Part shown: positions 17,050 to 25,340 of the stretch, in pieces
How the letters are laid out: every line of letters begins with the position of its first letter
How positions within the stretch are numbered: position 1 is the stretch's first letter
Source of the DNA: Streptomyces sp. NBC_00250
GTDB taxonomy: Bacteria; Actinomycetota; Actinomycetes; Streptomycetales; Streptomycetaceae
Length of the DNA stretch: 64,000 nucleotides
Direction of reading: 5' to 3'
Assembly: GCF_036192275.1 (NCBI RefSeq)
Contig: NZ_CP108088.1
Location: 3,163,501 to 3,227,500 of the forward strand
Program-made: the position numbers and the translations under genes
The notes under the pieces: generated by a model
The model's input: the letters and a program-made list of their open reading frames with translations, nothing else
Told to the model about the DNA's origin: nothing
The model's database searches: none

Positions 17050-17880
17050 ATGCGTGTGCACAGATCCGGAACGACCCTCGCCGGTGCCGCGCTCGCGGCC
17101 CTGGCCCTCCTCCTCCCCCTCGCCGCGTCCGCCGGCGCCACCCAGGACCCGGCCGCCCGACAGCTGCCCGCGCGCGGCTCCGCCAGCATGGGCATGGGCG
17201 TCCTCGCCCACGACGGACAGGGCTCCTCCCCCGGCGGCGTCTCCACCCGGGCCGTCCAGACCGAAGGCGTGGACGTCTCCAGCCACCAGGGCAACGTCGC
17301 CTGGTCCACCCTGTGGAACAGCGGCGTCAAGTGGGCCTACGTCAAGGCGACGGAGGGCACCTACTACAAGAACACCTACTTCAACCAGCAGTACACCGGC
17401 TCGTACAACGTCGGCATGATCCGGGGCACGTACCACTTCGCGACCCCGGACACGACGACCGGCGCGGCCCAGGCCGACTACTTCGTCAACAACGGCGGCG
17501 GCTGGTCGCCGGACGGCCGGACCCTGCCGGGGGTGCTCGACATCGAGTGGAACCCGTACGGCGCGACCTGCTACGGCAAGACCCAGGCCGGGATGGTGGC
17601 CTGGATCCGCGACTTCGTGAACCGGTACAAGGCCAGGACCGGGCGGGACGCCGTCATCTACACGGCGACCAGCTGGTGGACCCAGTGCACCGGCAACTCC
17701 TCCGCCTTCGCCACGACCAACCCGCTGTGGATCGCGCGGTACGCCGCGACGGTGGGCGAACTCCCGGCCGGCTGGCAGTACTACACGATGTGGCAGTACA
17801 CCTCCTCCGGCCCGACGGTCGGCGACCACAACCACTTCAACGGCGACCTCTCGCGGGTGCAGGCGCTCGCGAACGGCTGA
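17050..17880 (+). CDS. Secreted GH25 lysozyme (N,O-diacetylmuramidase type)
   Basis: A 276-aa secreted muramidase. The signal peptide is HRSGTTLAGAALAALALLLP...ASAGA (about residues 4-34). The GH25 domain starts at VDVSSHQGNVAW, with the catalytic DxE pair in GVLDIEWNPYG. The C-terminal YYTMWQYTSSGPTVG...DHNHFNGD closes the barrel. It hydrolyses the MurNAc-GlcNAc bond of peptidoglycan, like the Streptomyces cellosyl/M1 lysozymes. There is no wall-binding module. The ATG at 17050 follows CGGAGGCACGCA; the frame is open back to 16978 without a ribosome site. Confidence 0.92.
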   Translation: MRVHRSGTTLAGAALAALALLLPLAASAGATQDPAARQLPARGSASMGMGVLAHDGQGSSPGGVSTRAVQTEGVDVSSHQGNVAWSTLWNSGVKWAYVKATEGTYYKNTYFNQQYTGSYNVGMIRGTYHFATPDTTTGAAQADYFVNNGGGWSPDGRTLPGVLDIEWNPYGATCYGKTQAGMVAWIRDFVNRYKARTGRDAVIYTATSWWTQCTGNSSAFATTNPLWIARYAATVGELPAGWQYYTMWQYTSSGPTVGDHNHFNGDLSRVQALANG

Positions 17881-17897
17881 CGCCCCGACAGCGCAGG

Positions 17898-17931
17898 GCG
17901 GCCCCCGGGTGTGCGGCACCCCGGGGGCCGC
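17898..17931 (+). terminator. Terminator hairpin after GH25 gene
   Basis: GCGGCCCCCGGG pairs with CCCGGGGGCCGC (one bulged base near the loop). It starts 17 bases after the stop and is followed by TTCGGCTTTTCC, a partial T-run. Confidence 0.8.
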
Positions 17932-17960
17932 TTCGGCTTTTCCGACCCATCCCCTTGCCT

Positions 17961-17976
17961 ATTGGTATGGACCAAT
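17961..17976. promoter_or_regulatory. DasR-like operator (dre site) upstream of LPMO
   Basis: ATTGGTATGGACCAAT is an inverted repeat with perfect 6-bp arms (ATTGGT / ACCAAT) around 4 bases. It closely resembles the TGGTCTAGACCA core bound by DasR, the GlcNAc-responsive GntR repressor of chitin utilisation. It sits 93 bp upstream of the ATG of a chitin-type LPMO gene, a logical DasR target. Confidence 0.7.
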
Positions 17977-18068
17977 GCGAAGCTCTACGGCGATCGCCCG
18001 GGATTCAACTTCCGTGCGCTCAGCGCGCGTTGCTCGTTCCGTCCTCCCCCACGAGAGAGAGCCCCCGC

Positions 18069-18953
18069 ATGCCGTCCTCCCGCCGTACCGCCACCGGCGT
18101 CGCCGCCCTGTCCGCCGCAGCCGCCCTCGTCAGCCTCACCCCCACCACCGCGAGCGCCCACGGTGCCGTCTTCAACCCCGTGAGCCGCGTCGCCGCCTGT
18201 TACGCGGAGGGCCCCGAGACCCCCAAGTCGCAGGTGTGCAAGGACCTCGTCGCCGACTCCGGCACCCAGCCGCTCTACGACTGGAACGAGGTCAACATCG
18301 CCAACGCCGCCGGACAGCACCAGGCCCTCATCCCGGACGGCAAGCTCTGCTCGGCGAACCGAGAGAAGTACCGGGCGCTCGACTGGGCGCGCACCGACTG
18401 GCCGGCCACGGCGGTCGCCGCGGGCGCCTTCGACTTCAAGGTCCGGGTCACGGCCGCCCACTCCGGCACCATGACCGTCTACATCACCAAGCCGGGCTTC
18501 GACCCCACGCAGCCCCTGAAGTGGTCGGACCTGGACGCGACCCCCGTCGCCGTCTACAACACCACCCGCACGGCCACCGACGGCTACTACAACTTCACGG
18601 GCAACCTCCCCGCCCGCACCGGCCGCCACATCGTCTACAAGGTGTGGCAGCGCAACGACAGCCCCGAGGCCTTCTACAGCTGCTCGGACGTCACCTTCGG
18701 CGGTACGGCCGCGCAGGCGACCACGACGAAGGCCCAGGCCCCGACCGAGGCGAAGATCGCGGCGGGCGCCGACCTCTCCACCGTCAGCCACGCGGGACAC
18801 GGCGGCGACGAGCAGGCCCCGGCCCTCTCCGCGGAGACGGCCGAGACCCCCACCTCGCCGCTGCCCATGGCCCTCGCGGGCGCGGGCGCCCTCGCCGCCT
18901 TCGCGGGCGGCAGCCTGCTCCTGGGCCGCCGCCGGAACTCGTCCGCCTCCTAG
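18069..18953 (+). CDS. AA10 lytic polysaccharide monooxygenase with C-terminal membrane anchor
   Basis: A 294-aa secreted copper oxidase for crystalline chitin or cellulose. The signal peptide ends TTASA, leaving mature His1 in HGAVFNPVSR, the first copper-brace ligand; the second His is in the VTAAHSGTM segment. A Thr/Ala-rich linker follows, then a C-terminal hydrophobic helix (LPMALAGAGALAAFAGGSLL) and a GRRRNSSAS basic tail. This looks like a wall or membrane retention signal, but I see no clean LAxTG/LPxTG sortase motif. No carbohydrate-binding module is present. A DasR-like site upstream suggests chitin control. Confidence 0.9.
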   Translation: MPSSRRTATGVAALSAAAALVSLTPTTASAHGAVFNPVSRVAACYAEGPETPKSQVCKDLVADSGTQPLYDWNEVNIANAAGQHQALIPDGKLCSANREKYRALDWARTDWPATAVAAGAFDFKVRVTAAHSGTMTVYITKPGFDPTQPLKWSDLDATPVAVYNTTRTATDGYYNFTGNLPARTGRHIVYKVWQRNDSPEAFYSCSDVTFGGTAAQATTTKAQAPTEAKIAAGADLSTVSHAGHGGDEQAPALSAETAETPTSPLPMALAGAGALAAFAGGSLLLGRRRNSSAS

Positions 18954-19000
18954 GCCCTGTTCAAGGAGGTCCCAGGATCCCCTCGGGAACCGGGAAACTC

Positions 19001-19612
19001 CTAGGAGCCGGACGTCGCAAGCGGGAAGAGGGCGGTGAGCCGGGGTATCGCCACCCCCTCCGGACGAGACCCCCGGGGCTCGTCGCCCTCTTCCCACTCC
19101 CCCTCGAAGTCCCCCGAGAGCTCGTCCGCGAGCTCCTCGGCGAGGTCGTCGACGGCATCCGCGAACTCCTCGCCCTCGTCGTCCTCCTGGCCGGTCAGCT
19201 CGTCGTACGCCTCCTGCGCCACGAAGTCGAGGCCGTCCCACTCGGGCCACTCGTCGTCGTCCCACTCGTCCCGGTGCCGGCCGACGAGGGCCCGTATCCC
19301 CGGCACGTCGGCCAGCGCGTCGGGGTCGGCGACCACCGACTCGTACACCTTCCGCCCCTGCCCGACCAGCCAGAGGGTGAAGTAGTGGAAGCCGTCGTCC
19401 GTGCAGTCTCCGCTCTCGATCCGGTTCGCCGCCCGGAAGACCGCTCGCGTGCCCGCGACCTCGCAGGCGTCCTCAAGGCGCACCTGGAACTCCACGCTCT
19501 CGGCGGGCGGGCGCCGGAGCAGCTCCGTGCGCAGCCACTCCGTCCGGTCGTCCAGGTCACCGGGGCGGCGGCTCAACTCGTCGATGAGAGCCCAGAAGGC
19601 GTCTTCGTTCAT
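19001..19612 (-). CDS. DUF4240-family protein
   Basis: A 203-aa cytoplasmic protein. It starts MNEDAFWALIDELSR, the usual DUF4240 opening, and continues with FHYFTLWLVGQGRKVYE and WDGLDFVAQEAYDELTG. The tail is strongly acidic (EDDEGEEFADAVDDLAEEL). The function is unknown; in Streptomyces such genes are widespread singletons. An ATG at 19624 has a slightly better purine-rich site and could be the true start. It converges with the LPMO gene, 47 bp apart. Confidence 0.75.
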   Translation of the reverse strand: MNEDAFWALIDELSRRPGDLDDRTEWLRTELLRRPPAESVEFQVRLEDACEVAGTRAVFRAANRIESGDCTDDGFHYFTLWLVGQGRKVYESVVADPDALADVPGIRALVGRHRDEWDDDEWPEWDGLDFVAQEAYDELTGQEDDEGEEFADAVDDLAEELADELSGDFEGEWEEGDEPRGSRPEGVAIPRLTALFPLATSGS

Positions 19613-19688
19613 GCGTACGAGCATGACACCCCTGGCTGACATCCGGGTGACGAATTACCTGCGGGTATGCGCACGCGCAGGACATGAC

Positions 19689-19722
19689 GGAGCGGGGTGC
19701 CCCGTCGAGGGCACCCCGCTCC
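19689..19722 (-). terminator. Terminator after lon
   Basis: A perfect 14-bp stem (GGAGCGGGGTGCCC / GGGCACCCCGCTCC) with a 6-base loop, 20 bases beyond the lon stop codon in the direction of lon transcription. Confidence 0.85.
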
Positions 19723-19742
19723 GTCTCTCCGTCGTACGGGAG

Positions 19743-22166
19743 TTACGCCGCCGCCACTCCCACCGGCACCGCCGCCGGCGACAGGGCGATCTCCAGGACC
19801 TGGCGGACGTCCGTCACCGGGTGGACCTCCAGCTTCTCCAGGATCTCGGCCGGGACGTCGTCCAGGTCGGCCTCGTTCCGCTTGGGGATCACGACCGTGG
19901 TGATGCCCGCCCGGTGCGCGGCGAGGAGCTTCTGCTTCACGCCGCCGATCGGGAGGACCCGGCCGGTGAGGGAGACCTCGCCGGTCATGGCCACGTCCGT
20001 ACGGACAAGGCGCCCGCTCAGCAGGGAGGCGAGGGCGGTCGTCATCGTGACGCCCGCGCTCGGGCCGTCCTTGGGGACCGCGCCCGCCGGGAAGTGGATG
20101 TGCACGCCCCGGTCCTTGAGTCCGGTGACGGGCAGTTCCAGCTCCGCGCCGTGCGAGCGGAGGAAGGAGAGCGCGATCTGCGCCGATTCCTTCATCACGT
20201 CGCCGAGCTGACCGGTGAGGGTCAGTCCGGCGGCGCCGGTCTCCGGGTCGGCCAGGGACGCCTCGACGAAGAGGACGTCACCGCCCGCGCCGGTCACGGC
20301 GAGCCCGGTGGCGACACCGGGGACGGCGGTGCGGCGCTCCGCCGGGTCCTGGGCCGACTCCGGCACGTGGTGCGGCCGTCCGATGAGCTCGCGCAGGCCG
20401 TCGGGACCGACCGTGAACGGCAGTTCCCGGTCGCCCAGTTCGTGCTGGGCCGCGATCTTGCGGAGCAGCCGGGAGACGGACCGCTCCAGGGTGCGTACGC
20501 CCGCCTCGCGGGTGTACTCGCCGGCCAGCTTGCGCAGGCTCGCGTCCTCCAGGACGACCTCGCCGGGCTCCAGGCCCGCGCGCTCCAGCTGCCGGGGCAG
20601 CAGGTGGTCGCGGGCGATGACGACCTTCTCGTCCTCCGTGTAGCCGTCGAGCCTGACCAGCTCCATGCGGTCGAGCAGTGCCTCCGGGATGGCTTCGAGG
20701 ACGTTGGCGGTGGCCAGGAAGACGACGTCGGAGAGGTCGAGTTCGACCTCCAGGTAGTGGTCGCGGAAGGTGTGGTTCTGCGCCGGGTCGAGGACTTCGA
20801 GGAGGGCCGCCGCGGGGTCGCCGCGGAAGTCGGAGCCGACCTTGTCGATCTCGTCGAGCAGGACCACCGGGTTCATGGACCCGGCCTCCTTGATGGCGCG
20901 GACGATCCGGCCGGGCAGGGCGCCGACGTAGGTCCTGCGGTGACCGCGGATCTCCGCCTCGTCCCGTACGCCGCCGAGGGCGACCCGGACGAACTCGCGT
21001 CCCATCGCGTGCGCGACGGACTCGCCGAGCGAGGTCTTGCCGACGCCGGGCGGGCCGACGAGGGCGAGTACGGCTCCGCCGCGGCGGCCGCCGACCACGC
21101 CGAGGCCGCGCTCGGAGCGCCGCTTGCGCACGGCCAGGTATTCGGTGATCCGCTCCTTCACGTCGTCCAGGCCCGCGTGCTCGGCGTCGAGGACGGCGCG
21201 GGCGCCGCGGATGTCGTACCGGTCCTCCGTCCGCTCGTTCCACGGGAGTTCGAGGACGGTGTCCAGCCAGGTGCGGATCCAGGAGCCCTCGGGGGACTGG
21301 TCACTGGACCGCTCCAGCTTCTCGACCTCCTTGAGGGCGGCCTCTCGGACCTTCTCCGGCAGGTCGGCGGCCTCCACGCGGGCGCGGTAGTCGTCGGACT
21401 CGTCGGCTGCGTCCTTGGCGGACTCGCCGTTGAGGTCGCGGAGCTCCTTGCGGACGGCTTCGAGCTGGCGGCGGAGCAGGAACTCGCGCTGCTGCTTGTC
21501 GACGCCCTCCTGGACGTCCTTGGCGATGGTCTCTGCGACGTCCTGCTCGGCGAGGTGCTCGCGGAGCTGGGCGGTGGCGAGCTTGAGGCGGGCGACCGGG
21601 TCGGCGGTCTCCAGGATCGCGACCTTCTGCTCGACGGTGAGGAAGGGCGAGTAGCCGGAGTTGTCGGCGAGGGCGCCGACGCCGTCGATCTGCTGGACCC
21701 GGTCCACGACCTGCCAGGCACCGCGCTTCTTGAGCCAGCTGGTGGCGAGCGCCTTGTACTCCTTGACCAGGTCGCTGACCTGGCCGGGCAGCGGGTCGGG
21801 CAGGGTCTCCTCGACGGTGCTGCCCTCGACCCACAGGGCCGCGCCGGGCCCGGTCGTACCGGCACCGATGCGCACGCGGCCGATGCCGCGGATGAGGGCG
21901 CCGGGGTCGCCGTCGGAGAGTCGTCCGACCTGCTCGACGGTGCCCAGGACGCCGGTCGCGGCGTAGGTCCCGTCGACGCGGGGCACGAGCAGCACCCGCG
22001 GCTTGCCCGCTCCGGGTCGCGCGGCGGCCTGGGCGGCCTCGACGGCGGCCCGTACGTCGTTGTCGGACAGGTCGAGCGGCACCACCATTCCGGGCAGCAC
22101 GACCTCGTCGTCGAGCGGCAGCACAGGCAGAGTGAGCGGCACGGACGGCTTGGAGTCAGAAGCCAT
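19743..22166 (-). CDS. lon: ATP-dependent Lon protease
   Basis: An 807-aa cytoplasmic AAA+ protease for misfolded and regulatory proteins. The N-terminal LON substrate domain (PLTLPVLPLDDEVVLPGMVV) is followed by a coiled coil, Walker A GPPGVGKTS near residue 370, Walker B VVLLDEIDKV, and the C-terminal S16 domain with the Ser-Lys dyad: Ser in PKDGPSAGVTM (about 703) and Lys in GGVKQKLLAAH (about 745). The length is normal for LonA. The ATG at 22166 follows GGGAGATC; the open frame begins seven codons earlier. HspR- and ClgR-type sites lie upstream. Confidence 0.97.
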   Translation of the reverse strand: MASDSKPSVPLTLPVLPLDDEVVLPGMVVPLDLSDNDVRAAVEAAQAAARPGAGKPRVLLVPRVDGTYAATGVLGTVEQVGRLSDGDPGALIRGIGRVRIGAGTTGPGAALWVEGSTVEETLPDPLPGQVSDLVKEYKALATSWLKKRGAWQVVDRVQQIDGVGALADNSGYSPFLTVEQKVAILETADPVARLKLATAQLREHLAEQDVAETIAKDVQEGVDKQQREFLLRRQLEAVRKELRDLNGESAKDAADESDDYRARVEAADLPEKVREAALKEVEKLERSSDQSPEGSWIRTWLDTVLELPWNERTEDRYDIRGARAVLDAEHAGLDDVKERITEYLAVRKRRSERGLGVVGGRRGGAVLALVGPPGVGKTSLGESVAHAMGREFVRVALGGVRDEAEIRGHRRTYVGALPGRIVRAIKEAGSMNPVVLLDEIDKVGSDFRGDPAAALLEVLDPAQNHTFRDHYLEVELDLSDVVFLATANVLEAIPEALLDRMELVRLDGYTEDEKVVIARDHLLPRQLERAGLEPGEVVLEDASLRKLAGEYTREAGVRTLERSVSRLLRKIAAQHELGDRELPFTVGPDGLRELIGRPHHVPESAQDPAERRTAVPGVATGLAVTGAGGDVLFVEASLADPETGAAGLTLTGQLGDVMKESAQIALSFLRSHGAELELPVTGLKDRGVHIHFPAGAVPKDGPSAGVTMTTALASLLSGRLVRTDVAMTGEVSLTGRVLPIGGVKQKLLAAHRAGITTVVIPKRNEADLDDVPAEILEKLEVHPVTDVRQVLEIALSPAAVPVGVAAA

Positions 22167-22187
22167 GATCTCCCCTTCGGCAGTCAA

Positions 22188-22208
22188 GTTGAGCTATGCC
22201 GACTCAAT
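22188..22208 (-). promoter_or_regulatory. HAIR-like HspR operator upstream of lon
   Basis: The inverted repeat TTGAGC-N7-ACTCAA lies 22-42 bp upstream of the lon start. It matches the HAIR consensus CTTGAGT-N7-ACTCAAG except at the two outer bases and one inner base. HspR represses dnaK, clpB and lon in Streptomyces through such elements, so heat induction of this lon is expected. Confidence 0.75.
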
Positions 22209-22241
22209 GCATGTGAGCCCATGAATGTTCCCGGACGCTCG

Positions 22242-22256
22242 TTCGCTCTGAGCGAT
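22242..22256 (-). promoter_or_regulatory. ClgR-like box upstream of lon
   Basis: TTCGCTCTGAGCGAT contains the core CGC-T-CAG-A-GCG when read on the lon strand, fitting the actinobacterial ClgR pattern CGCYNANRGCG exactly. It lies about 80-90 bp upstream of lon, suitable for an activator. ClgR activates clp genes and lon in Streptomyces. Confidence 0.65.
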
Positions 22257-22297
22257 CACTCTCCCCCGAAGCCCCGTCCAGCAGATGTAATACCTCC

Positions 22298-22936
22298 ATG
22301 GATATAGCAGCCATTACGTCAGCGTGGGTGTCGGGCTGGACCGTCTCCCGGGGGACCCCCGCCGCCGTCACCGAGACCTGGGGCTACCGGATCGACGTGG
22401 GACTGCCCCGGCACGTCGTGCGGCACGTCCTTCCGACCCCCGACGAGGCCTCGGTCCGCGCTCTCTGCGCCCGGCTCACCGCCCCGTACAGCTGGCTCAA
22501 GATCATGGCGGGCCCCGAGGACGCGGGCGCGTGGATCACCGACGGATGGACGGTCCCCGACGACCCGGGCTTCATGATGGTCAAGCCGCTCGACCCCGGC
22601 GCCCGGCCCGCACCGCCGGAGGGGTACGCGCGGACCACCGAGGTCCGGGACGGCGTCATCCGGGTCCGGATCGTCGCCCCCGACGGCGCCCTCGCCGCGC
22701 GCGGCCAGATCGCCCCGACCGGCTCCACCGCCGTCGCCGACCAGATCGAGACGGCCCCCGAGCACCGGCGGCGCGGCCTCGGCGCGAACGTCATGCGCAC
22801 CCTGGAGGCGGCCGCCGCCCAGGCGGGCGCGGAGACCGGGGTGCTCGCCGCGACCACGGACGGACTCGCGCTGTACGACTCGCTGGACTGGCGCTACCGG
22901 GGCCCGCTCACCGGAATCGTGCGGGACGGAACCTGA
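22298..22936 (+). CDS. GNAT-family N-acetyltransferase
   Basis: A 212-aa protein with a C-terminal GNAT fold. The acetyl-CoA loop is seen in ETAPEHRRRGLGANVMRTLE (about residues 149-168), and the terminal strand in ALYDSLDWRYRGP. The N-terminal half (WVSGWTVSRGTPAAV) is a family-specific extension. The substrate is unknown. The ATG at 22298 has no obvious ribosome site, so the start is moderately certain. It is divergent from lon, sharing 131 bp that hold the HspR and ClgR boxes. Confidence 0.85.
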   Translation: MDIAAITSAWVSGWTVSRGTPAAVTETWGYRIDVGLPRHVVRHVLPTPDEASVRALCARLTAPYSWLKIMAGPEDAGAWITDGWTVPDDPGFMMVKPLDPGARPAPPEGYARTTEVRDGVIRVRIVAPDGALAARGQIAPTGSTAVADQIETAPEHRRRGLGANVMRTLEAAAAQAGAETGVLAATTDGLALYDSLDWRYRGPLTGIVRDGT

Positions 22937-22980
22937 CCGTCCGGCTGCGCGGGACGCCCCGTACCCGGCATGCTCGGTCC

Positions 22981-23625
22981 ATGGTGCGAGGCGTACGGGG
23001 AACATGGTGCGGGGCGCTGCTTCTGGCCGGGGTCCTGGTCGGCGGTGCGAGCGCGTGCGGGGAGGCGGCGCCGCCCCCGCCCGGCACGACGCCGTCGGGG
23101 GTGAGCGGACCGGCCGTGCCGAGCGCCACGACGACCCCCGGCACCACGACGGATCCGAGCGTCACGACGACCCCCGGCACCACGACGGATCCGAGCGCCA
23201 CGACGGACCCGGGCACCCCTACGAGCCCCGGCACCGCGACCGCGACACCCCCCGGCACCACTCCGGCGGCCGACCCCCAGCCGGGCGAGGTGCTCGTCGA
23301 GGTCGTCGTCAGCGGCGGCCTCGCCGGTGTGCGCAACCAGCTCGTCGTCCACTACGACGGCTCCTGGACCAGCCGCTCCGGCACCGAGCCGCCCCGCACC
23401 GGGCGGCAGACCCCCGCCGAGGTCGCCGAGCTCAGGGCCGCCCTGGAGGACCCCGCGTTCGCCCGGGTCCCGGAGCACCCGACGGACAGCCCGATCGCCG
23501 ACGGCTTCCAGTACCAGGTGACGTACCGCGGCCGCATCGTCGTCGCGGGCGACGGCGAGCGCCCGCCCGCCCTCCGGCGGGTCTTCGCCGCCCTCCCGGA
23601 GGGCGGCCCGCCGACGCACCCGTGA
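22981..23625 (+). CDS. Putative lipoprotein with Thr/Pro-rich repeat linker
   Basis: A 214-aa exported protein. The signal sequence CGALLLAGVLVGGASAC ends in a cysteine in a weak lipobox (-3 is Ala rather than Leu). A low-complexity TTTPGTTTDPS linker follows (about residues 48-100), then a small domain (EVLVEVVVSGGLAGVRNQL, YDGSWTSRSG, FQYQVTYRGRIVV) that looks beta-rich. The function is unknown; similar domains occur in Streptomyces secreted proteins that bind or inhibit other proteins, but I cannot assign this one. The ATG at 22981 begins the signal peptide. Confidence 0.7.
   Translation: MVRGVRGTWCGALLLAGVLVGGASACGEAAPPPPGTTPSGVSGPAVPSATTTPGTTTDPSVTTTPGTTTDPSATTDPGTPTSPGTATATPPGTTPAADPQPGEVLVEVVVSGGLAGVRNQLVVHYDGSWTSRSGTEPPRTGRQTPAEVAELRAALEDPAFARVPEHPTDSPIADGFQYQVTYRGRIVVAGDGERPPALRRVFAALPEGGPPTHP
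23128..23199 (+). repeat. Two tandem 36-bp repeats in lipoprotein linker
   Basis: Copies at 23128-23163 and 23164-23199 differ only at one base near the end (GTC versus GCC). They encode TTTPGTTTDPS plus Val or Ala. In-frame duplication lengthens the linker of the lipoprotein. Confidence 0.85.
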
Positions 23626-23754
23626 GCCGGGCGGCGCGACGCGAGAACCGGACCCGCAAGCGAGAACCACGTACCGAGCAGCCGGCGGCGAGAACCGGAG
23701 AGCCGGAAGCGAGACCCGAGAACCGAACCGGGGCACGCGCGCGATAGAGAAGGC

Positions 23755-24390
23755 GTGAGACTGTTGCGCCCCGCAGGGGGAGGCCCCTCCGGGGGCGACG
23801 AGGACGACGACGCGGCGCTGCTGCGCGCGGTCGCCCGGGGAGACTCCGAGGCACTCGCCGCGCTGTACGACCGGCACGCCGGCTGGCTGCACGCCCGCCT
23901 CGCCCGGCGCTGCCCGGACGAGGAGACCGTACGGGAGGTCCTCCAGGACACCTTCGTCACGGTCTGGCGCTCCGCCGGCGGCCACCGGGGCCGGGGCGAG
24001 GCCGGCGGCTGGCTCTGGGTGATCGCCGCCCGGCGCCTGGTGGACGCCCAGCGGGCCCGGGCCCGCGCGGAACGGGTCGTGGAACGGGCGGCCGAACGCG
24101 CCGCCGCGTCCACGGAGCCGCCCGCCGCCGCGCCCTCCGCCGAGGAGCGGGTGCTCGCGGGCCTGGAGTACGGGGAGGTGGGCGCCGCCCTCGACCGGAT
24201 ATCGCCCGAACTCGCCGAGGTCCTGCGGGCGACCGTCGTCGACGGCCTGACGACCCGCGAGACCGCCCGGCTCCTCGGCATACCCGAGGGCACCGTCAAG
24301 ACCCGCGCCCTGCGCGCCCGCCGCGAGCTGCGCGCCGCGCTCGGGGCGGCACACCCCGGGGGCCCGCACGCCTTGGGAGGCACCGCATGA
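23755..24390 (+). CDS. ECF-type RNA polymerase sigma factor
   Basis: A 211-aa sigma-70-like protein. Region 2: LLRAVARGDSEALAALYDRH and REVLQDTFVTVWR; region 4: ISPELAEVLRATVVDGLTTR followed by LLGIPEGTVKTRALRARREL. The linker between regions is rich in Ala/Arg. The GTG at 23755 is preceded by GAGAAGG. It is the first of five genes joined by 4-bp overlaps; the second encodes a zinc-finger membrane protein likely to be its anti-sigma factor, so the unit probably responds to an envelope signal and may autoregulate. I cannot place it in a numbered ECF group. Confidence 0.9.
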   Translation: MRLLRPAGGGPSGGDEDDDAALLRAVARGDSEALAALYDRHAGWLHARLARRCPDEETVREVLQDTFVTVWRSAGGHRGRGEAGGWLWVIAARRLVDAQRARARAERVVERAAERAAASTEPPAAAPSAEERVLAGLEYGEVGAALDRISPELAEVLRATVVDGLTTRETARLLGIPEGTVKTRALRARRELRAALGAAHPGGPHALGGTA

Positions 24391-25340
24391 CGGCAACCCG
24401 ACGCCCCGGAGCCCCTGGCACCCCCGGGGCCGCCGAGACCCCTGGGACCACCGGGTCCCCCTGGCACGTCTCCGACGCCCTCGCGCTCCGGTACGCCGAC
24501 GGGTCCGCCGCCGAGACCGACGCCTGGTCGCTGGAGAAGCACGTCGAGTCCTGCGCGAACTGCGCGGGCCGCGTCTCGGCGGCCGTACGGGCCGGTGCGG
24601 CGGGGCCCGTCCTCGCGGCCGTGCGCGCCGAGCTCCTGACCTCTCTCGGACACCGGCCCGCCCCCGCGGAGTCCGCCGGCCCCGTCTCCCCCGTCGGCAA
24701 CCCCCTCGGGCGGTGGGCGCGGGTCTGGTGGGCCGTCGGGCCCGCGCTGCGCGGTTCCTGGGTGGTGGCCGTGGCCCTCGTCGTCGGCGGGGCCTTCGGG
24801 CTCGCCTACGGGGCCGGGTTCCAGGGGGCGCGGAGCCTGCTGCTCGCCCTGGCGCCCGTCCTTCCGCTCGCCGGGGTCGCCGTCTCGTACGGACGCCACG
24901 CCGACCCCCTGTACGAGATCACCGCCGCCACGCCGTCCGGCGGACTGCGGCTGCTGCTCACCCGTACCGCGGCCGTCCTCGCCGTGTGCGTGCCGCTGCT
25001 CACCGCGGGCGGGGCGCTGCTGCCACCGGTGGCCGGGTTCCCGGGGGCCGCCGCCTGGCTGCTCCCCGGCCTGGCACTGACCCTGGCCACGCTCGCGCTC
25101 GGTTCGTTCGTCGGCTGCCGGGCGGCGGCGGCGACGCTCGGCGGCGGGTGGCTGCTCGCCGTCACCGGCCCCCTGCTCGGGCAGCCGGGCGCGGGCACGG
25201 GGCCCGCTTCCGGAGCCGCCGCCCTCGCCCCGTACTTCTCCGGCCCCACCGCGCAAGGGGCGTGGGCGGCCGCCGCGCTGGCCTGCGCGGCCCTCCTCGC
25301 GCTGCGGCGCCGTTCCTTCGACCACCTGGAGCCCCGGTGA
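24387..25340 (+). CDS. Membrane zinc-finger (zf-HC2) candidate anti-sigma factor
   Basis: A 317-aa protein. The cytoplasmic N-terminus carries an HxxxCxxC zinc motif (HVESCANCAG, about residues 52-61), the hallmark of ZAS-type anti-sigma factors. About six hydrophobic segments follow (WVVAVALVVGGAFGLAYGAG, LLLALAPVLPLAGVAVSYG, AAVLAVCVPLLTAGGAL and others), many more than the usual one. It overlaps the sigma gene by ATGA. The multi-span domain resembles an ABC-2 permease half, suggesting an anti-sigma/transporter hybrid; that is inference. Confidence 0.8.
   Translation: MTATRRPGAPGTPGAAETPGTTGSPWHVSDALALRYADGSAAETDAWSLEKHVESCANCAGRVSAAVRAGAAGPVLAAVRAELLTSLGHRPAPAESAGPVSPVGNPLGRWARVWWAVGPALRGSWVVAVALVVGGAFGLAYGAGFQGARSLLLALAPVLPLAGVAVSYGRHADPLYEITAATPSGGLRLLLTRTAAVLAVCVPLLTAGGALLPPVAGFPGAAAWLLPGLALTLATLALGSFVGCRAAAATLGGGWLLAVTGPLLGQPGAGTGPASGAAALAPYFSGPTAQGAWAAAALACAALLALRRRSFDHLEPR

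Noticed and set aside
23128..23199. Possible CRISPR-like repeats at the lipoprotein linker
   Set aside because: Only two contiguous 36-bp copies with no spacers, in frame, encoding a Thr/Pro linker.
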